From assembly GCA_002393735.1 (NCBI GenBank), contig DGTK01000017.1, positions 232,787-296,786 of the forward strand: a DNA stretch of 64,000 bases, given 5' to 3'. Of this stretch, positions 62,235 to 64,000 are shown in pieces. Numbering within the stretch: position 1 is the stretch's first letter; every line of letters starts with the position of its first letter. Position numbers and translations under genes: made by a program. Origin of the DNA: Lachnospiraceae bacterium UBA4338. GTDB lineage: Bacteria; Bacillota; Clostridia; Lachnospirales; Lachnospiraceae. Below the pieces are notes generated by a model, which saw only the letters and a program-made list of their open reading frames with translations, made no database searches and was not told the DNA's origin.

Positions 62235-62555
62235 CTATTGTACACCAACTCTCCAAAATCCGTCTTTCTTTGCTCACTCTCGATAAATCACATGACTATC
62301 GGAAAGTTTTTTCATAATACGCTGAACCTTTGATCTTGAAAAACCGGATTTCTTAGAAATTTCTTCCTGGTTTATGCTCGGATCACCTGTTATAAGCTTA
62401 ACAATAATCTTTTCATCAGCATTTAAAGCTTCATTTAAAGCTTCACTTGAAGCTTTATTTGACGTTTTATTCCTATGTGCCATCCGTTCATCAATATTAT
62501 TTCGAAGAATAAGTTTAGTATGCGTGGAAAGACATAAGAAAAAGTACCCATTCAA
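62235..62555 (-). pseudogene. frameshifted winged-helix fragment (AlbA_2/Schlafen-type protein C-terminus)
   Basis: The open part (62274-62555) ends ...INQEEISKKSGFSRSKVQRI then MKKLSDSHVIYRE, a winged helix preceded by an Ala/Leu/Asn/Glu repeat (SSEALNEALNA). That arrangement is common at the C-terminus of AlbA_2-domain ATP-binding proteins. After the stop, a shifted frame continues as DGFWRVGVQ then TAG (62235), which matches the usual SKKDGFWRV end. So at least one frameshift is present and the N-terminal domain is absent. The first residues (MNGYFF...) probably are not coding. Confidence 0.6.
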
Positions 62556-62601
62556 GAGTACTTTTCCGTTAAATTTCTTATAAAATTTTGTTCTTAAAAA
62601 A

Positions 62602-62624
62602 GTGGTCCAAAGGTGTGGTTCAAG
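62602..62624 (+). repeat. GTGGTCC direct repeat pair, middle copy
   Basis: GTGGTCCAAA then GTGGTTCAAG, with downstream GAATTCGGGACC also shared with the right copy (63879 on). It suggests a former end of another element or a duplicated arm region; no attachment core is kept next to it. Confidence 0.5.
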
Positions 62625-62701
62625 TTTCTGCGAAACTCGTGGAATTCGGGACCATCTTCAGCCCCTTATTTTTTTGTTTATGAAGTGACAGGTTCCTTTG
62701 T

Positions 62702-63688
62702 TTATATTAGTTTCAGCGCCGGATTAGCAAGCAGTTCACTAATCATAGTCTTATATATATCCACTTCTCTTATTTCTGTTATAGTCGTAACCTTATTTCC
62801 TGCATCTTTACTGCTTGCACCGCAATGGTATATTTTCATCGTTTTTTGATCATAATCTAAAACAATATACCGATCATGCACTTTGTTTTTCGTCTTTAAA
62901 AAACTTATTTTTGTATTGGGATACTCCACAAGGAAATCATTAAATTCAGATACTTTAAGCGGACTGTATCCTTTATTATCACTTATAATTGTTATATCGA
63001 TACCTTTTTTGGCCTGAGTCAAATGATTCAGTGTTTTAATTCCCAAATAATCATCCACAATGATAATACTTTTCTTTGCTTTTTTATAGACTTTTTGATA
63101 TGCTACATCCGCCTTAAAAGGTTCTCCATCAAGGATAAGAATCTCGTCAGTGCTAATACTATCATCAAAAAGACTTATCAAATTCGATAATTCTGCCTTA
63201 GTAACCATATTGTCTTGAATTTCCTGAACTTTTTCGGTCAATTGATAGTGCTGTATTTTCAAGGATTTCAGTTCTTCATACGGCAAAAGATTCCGATTCT
63301 GTTTAATGACATGAGCCATTTCAACAAATGCTTCCATGATTTGAATACTTGCTTCTATGGCTCTGTCCGTATGCAATGCAGATGTAAGCATTGCTACCCC
63401 TTGCTCCGTATATACATATGGCAAGTATTTTAAATTGGATCCTCTACCACCGTTCAAGATTCCAATTTGGAATCTTGAACATTCTTCATTTGTCAGTTGA
63501 AAACAAAATTTTTCCGGGAAGCGCTTAATATTCCGCTTCATAGCCTTGTTAAGATTACCGGTAGTAACACCAAAATACAAGGCTATATCACTGTCAACCA
63601 TAACCTTTAAGCCTCGAATCTCATATATACGTTTTTTTACTTCTTCCTTATCAATTGGTCCAAAAACAGAGAGTTCATAATCAGACAT
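62702..63688 (-). CDS. ORF6N-domain protein with PLD-like C-terminal domain
   Basis: A 328-residue protein. The N-terminal ORF6N domain (about 15-105: IYEIRGLKVMVDSDIALYFGVTTGNLNKAMKRN, RFPEKFCFQLT, YVYTEQGVAMLTSAL) is a DNA-binding module of phage regulators. A coiled coil follows (about 145-170), then a domain (about 195-310) with SIIIVDDYLGIKTL, VHDRYIVLD and IYHCGASSKDAGNK, resembling a degenerate phospholipase-D-like fold (H, D in HDRYIVLD). The ATG at 63688 has GAGG nine bases upstream and is preferred over 63703. It lies inside the tRNA-Glu insertion. Likely a phage-derived regulator or defence-related protein; function unknown. Confidence 0.8.
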   Translation of the reverse strand: MSDYELSVFGPIDKEEVKKRIYEIRGLKVMVDSDIALYFGVTTGNLNKAMKRNIKRFPEKFCFQLTNEECSRFQIGILNGGRGSNLKYLPYVYTEQGVAMLTSALHTDRAIEASIQIMEAFVEMAHVIKQNRNLLPYEELKSLKIQHYQLTEKVQEIQDNMVTKAELSNLISLFDDSISTDEILILDGEPFKADVAYQKVYKKAKKSIIIVDDYLGIKTLNHLTQAKKGIDITIISDNKGYSPLKVSEFNDFLVEYPNTKISFLKTKNKVHDRYIVLDYDQKTMKIYHCGASSKDAGNKVTTITEIREVDIYKTMISELLANPALKLI

Positions 63689-63857
63689 GTAAATATACCT
63701 CATTATAACAATCGCTCTTTCGAATTTGAAATAGCAATTAAGAATATTAGAATGATTTGAGGTTCAAGATCGGAACCTCAAAATTCCTAAATACTATTTT
63801 ACTGTGATGTAGCTATTTTCTCAACAAAAAACATGCTTTTTTCTTTCATTTAAAAAA

Positions 63858-63879
63858 GTGGTCCAAAGGGTGGTCCAAA
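63858..63879 (+). repeat. GTGGTCC direct repeat pair, right copy (candidate integrase arm sites)
   Basis: GTGGTCCAAA twice at 12-base spacing, about 60 bases inside the right attachment repeat, in the same orientation as the left pair. Confidence 0.5.
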
Positions 63880-63937
63880 GAATTCGGGACCGTCTCTAAC
63901 CTCCTTATTTTACTGGTTTTTTGAGTAAGGGACCCCC

Positions 63938-63957
63938 TTCGATTCCGTTACGAGTTG
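63938..63957 (+). repeat. right attachment-like repeat (tRNA-Glu 3' end copy)
   Basis: TTCGATTCCGTTACGAGTTG matches the tRNA-Glu 3' end at 18 of 20 bases. No tRNA body precedes it, so it is a pseudo-end as left by integration at a tRNA gene, equivalent to attR. The two changes suggest an old event. Confidence 0.7.
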
Positions 63958-64000
63958 TTAAAAAACCACAAGCATATTGAAGTGAACCCCAAATGTTGGA

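Larger units (their letters stand above)
63704..64000. other. non-coding right end of the insertion
   Basis: No convincing ORF. From left to right: A/T-rich upstream region of the ORF6N gene, the right GTGGTCC pair, GAATTCGGGACC, then the tRNA-end repeat and about 40 bases of flanking DNA that I cannot assign. Confidence 0.5.

Noticed and set aside
1..64000. CRISPR arrays, insertion sequences or rRNA genes
   Set aside because: I saw no regularly spaced repeat array, no transposase frame with inverted repeats and no rRNA-like sequence.

Overview
The window looks like chromosomal DNA from a low-GC Gram-positive anaerobe of the Clostridia, most likely a Lachnospiraceae member. This rests on A+T-rich composition, AGGAGG-type ribosome sites, a Phe T-box ahead of pheST, RNase Y, RqcH, RecX, a class Ic aminotransferase and the rimP-nusA-ylxR-ylxQ-infB-rbfA-nrnA-truB-ribF gene order. 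Species is not determined. Almost everything is on the minus strand; the exceptions are a PHP phosphatase gene and a tRNA-Glu gene.

Layout from right to left, which is the direction of transcription. (1) 61.8-64.0 kb is a small decayed accessory insertion: tRNA-Glu(CTC), a tRNA-end repeat at each side, three copies of a GTGGTCC direct repeat, an integrase stub, a frameshifted helix-turn-helix fragment and one intact ORF6N-domain gene. (2) 51.2-61.7 kb is the rimP-to-vanZ translation operon, extended by a Na/Pi symporter and a VanZ-like protein. (3) 49.5-51.2 kb holds a 6S-like RNA, a BrkB/YihY membrane protein and the Phe T-box leader of pheST. (4) 38.2-49.5 kb carries pheS-pheT, an M18 aminopeptidase, queA, a GGDEF protein, glgA, rqcH and yicC. 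(5) 31.3-38.1 kb carries rpoZ-rimO-pgsA-cinA, a zinc-ribbon membrane protein and recA-recX under a promoter with two LexA-type boxes. (6) 26.3-31.2 kb carries rny, an aminotransferase, a Nudix hydrolase and a XerD-type recombinase. (7) 20.0-26.2 kb is a two-gene envelope module: an MMPL/RND-type transporter and a giant GLUG-repeat surface protein fused through a membrane helix to an RsbW-like ATPase domain. (8) 15.8-19.1 kb is the glycolytic set gapA-pgk-tpiA. (9) 11.7-15.8 kb has two zinc-ribbon membrane paralogues, each followed by a tiny membrane ORF, and a CDF transporter. (10) 8.5-11.7 kb is secG-rnr-smpB-ssrA, i.e. RNA quality control and trans-translation. (11) 0-8.4 kb looks like one long unit: a coiled-coil membrane protein, a lipoprotein, an SDR enzyme, two tandem GT-C-like membrane proteins, a small protein, punA, cdd, rnhA and the start of a MutS-like gene.

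The most unusual signal is inside the first of the two tandem GT-C-like genes (2460-4376). An extra hydrophilic segment of about 80 codons, absent from the neighbouring paralogue, coincides exactly with an out-of-frame 80-codon ORF (3554-3796). That ORF has an AAGGAGG ribosome site and encodes a hydrophobic helix with a lysine-rich tail. Second is the GLUG/membrane/RsbW-ATPase fusion beside the MMPL transporter. Third is the tRNA-Glu insertion, where attachment-site and arm-site architecture can still be read.
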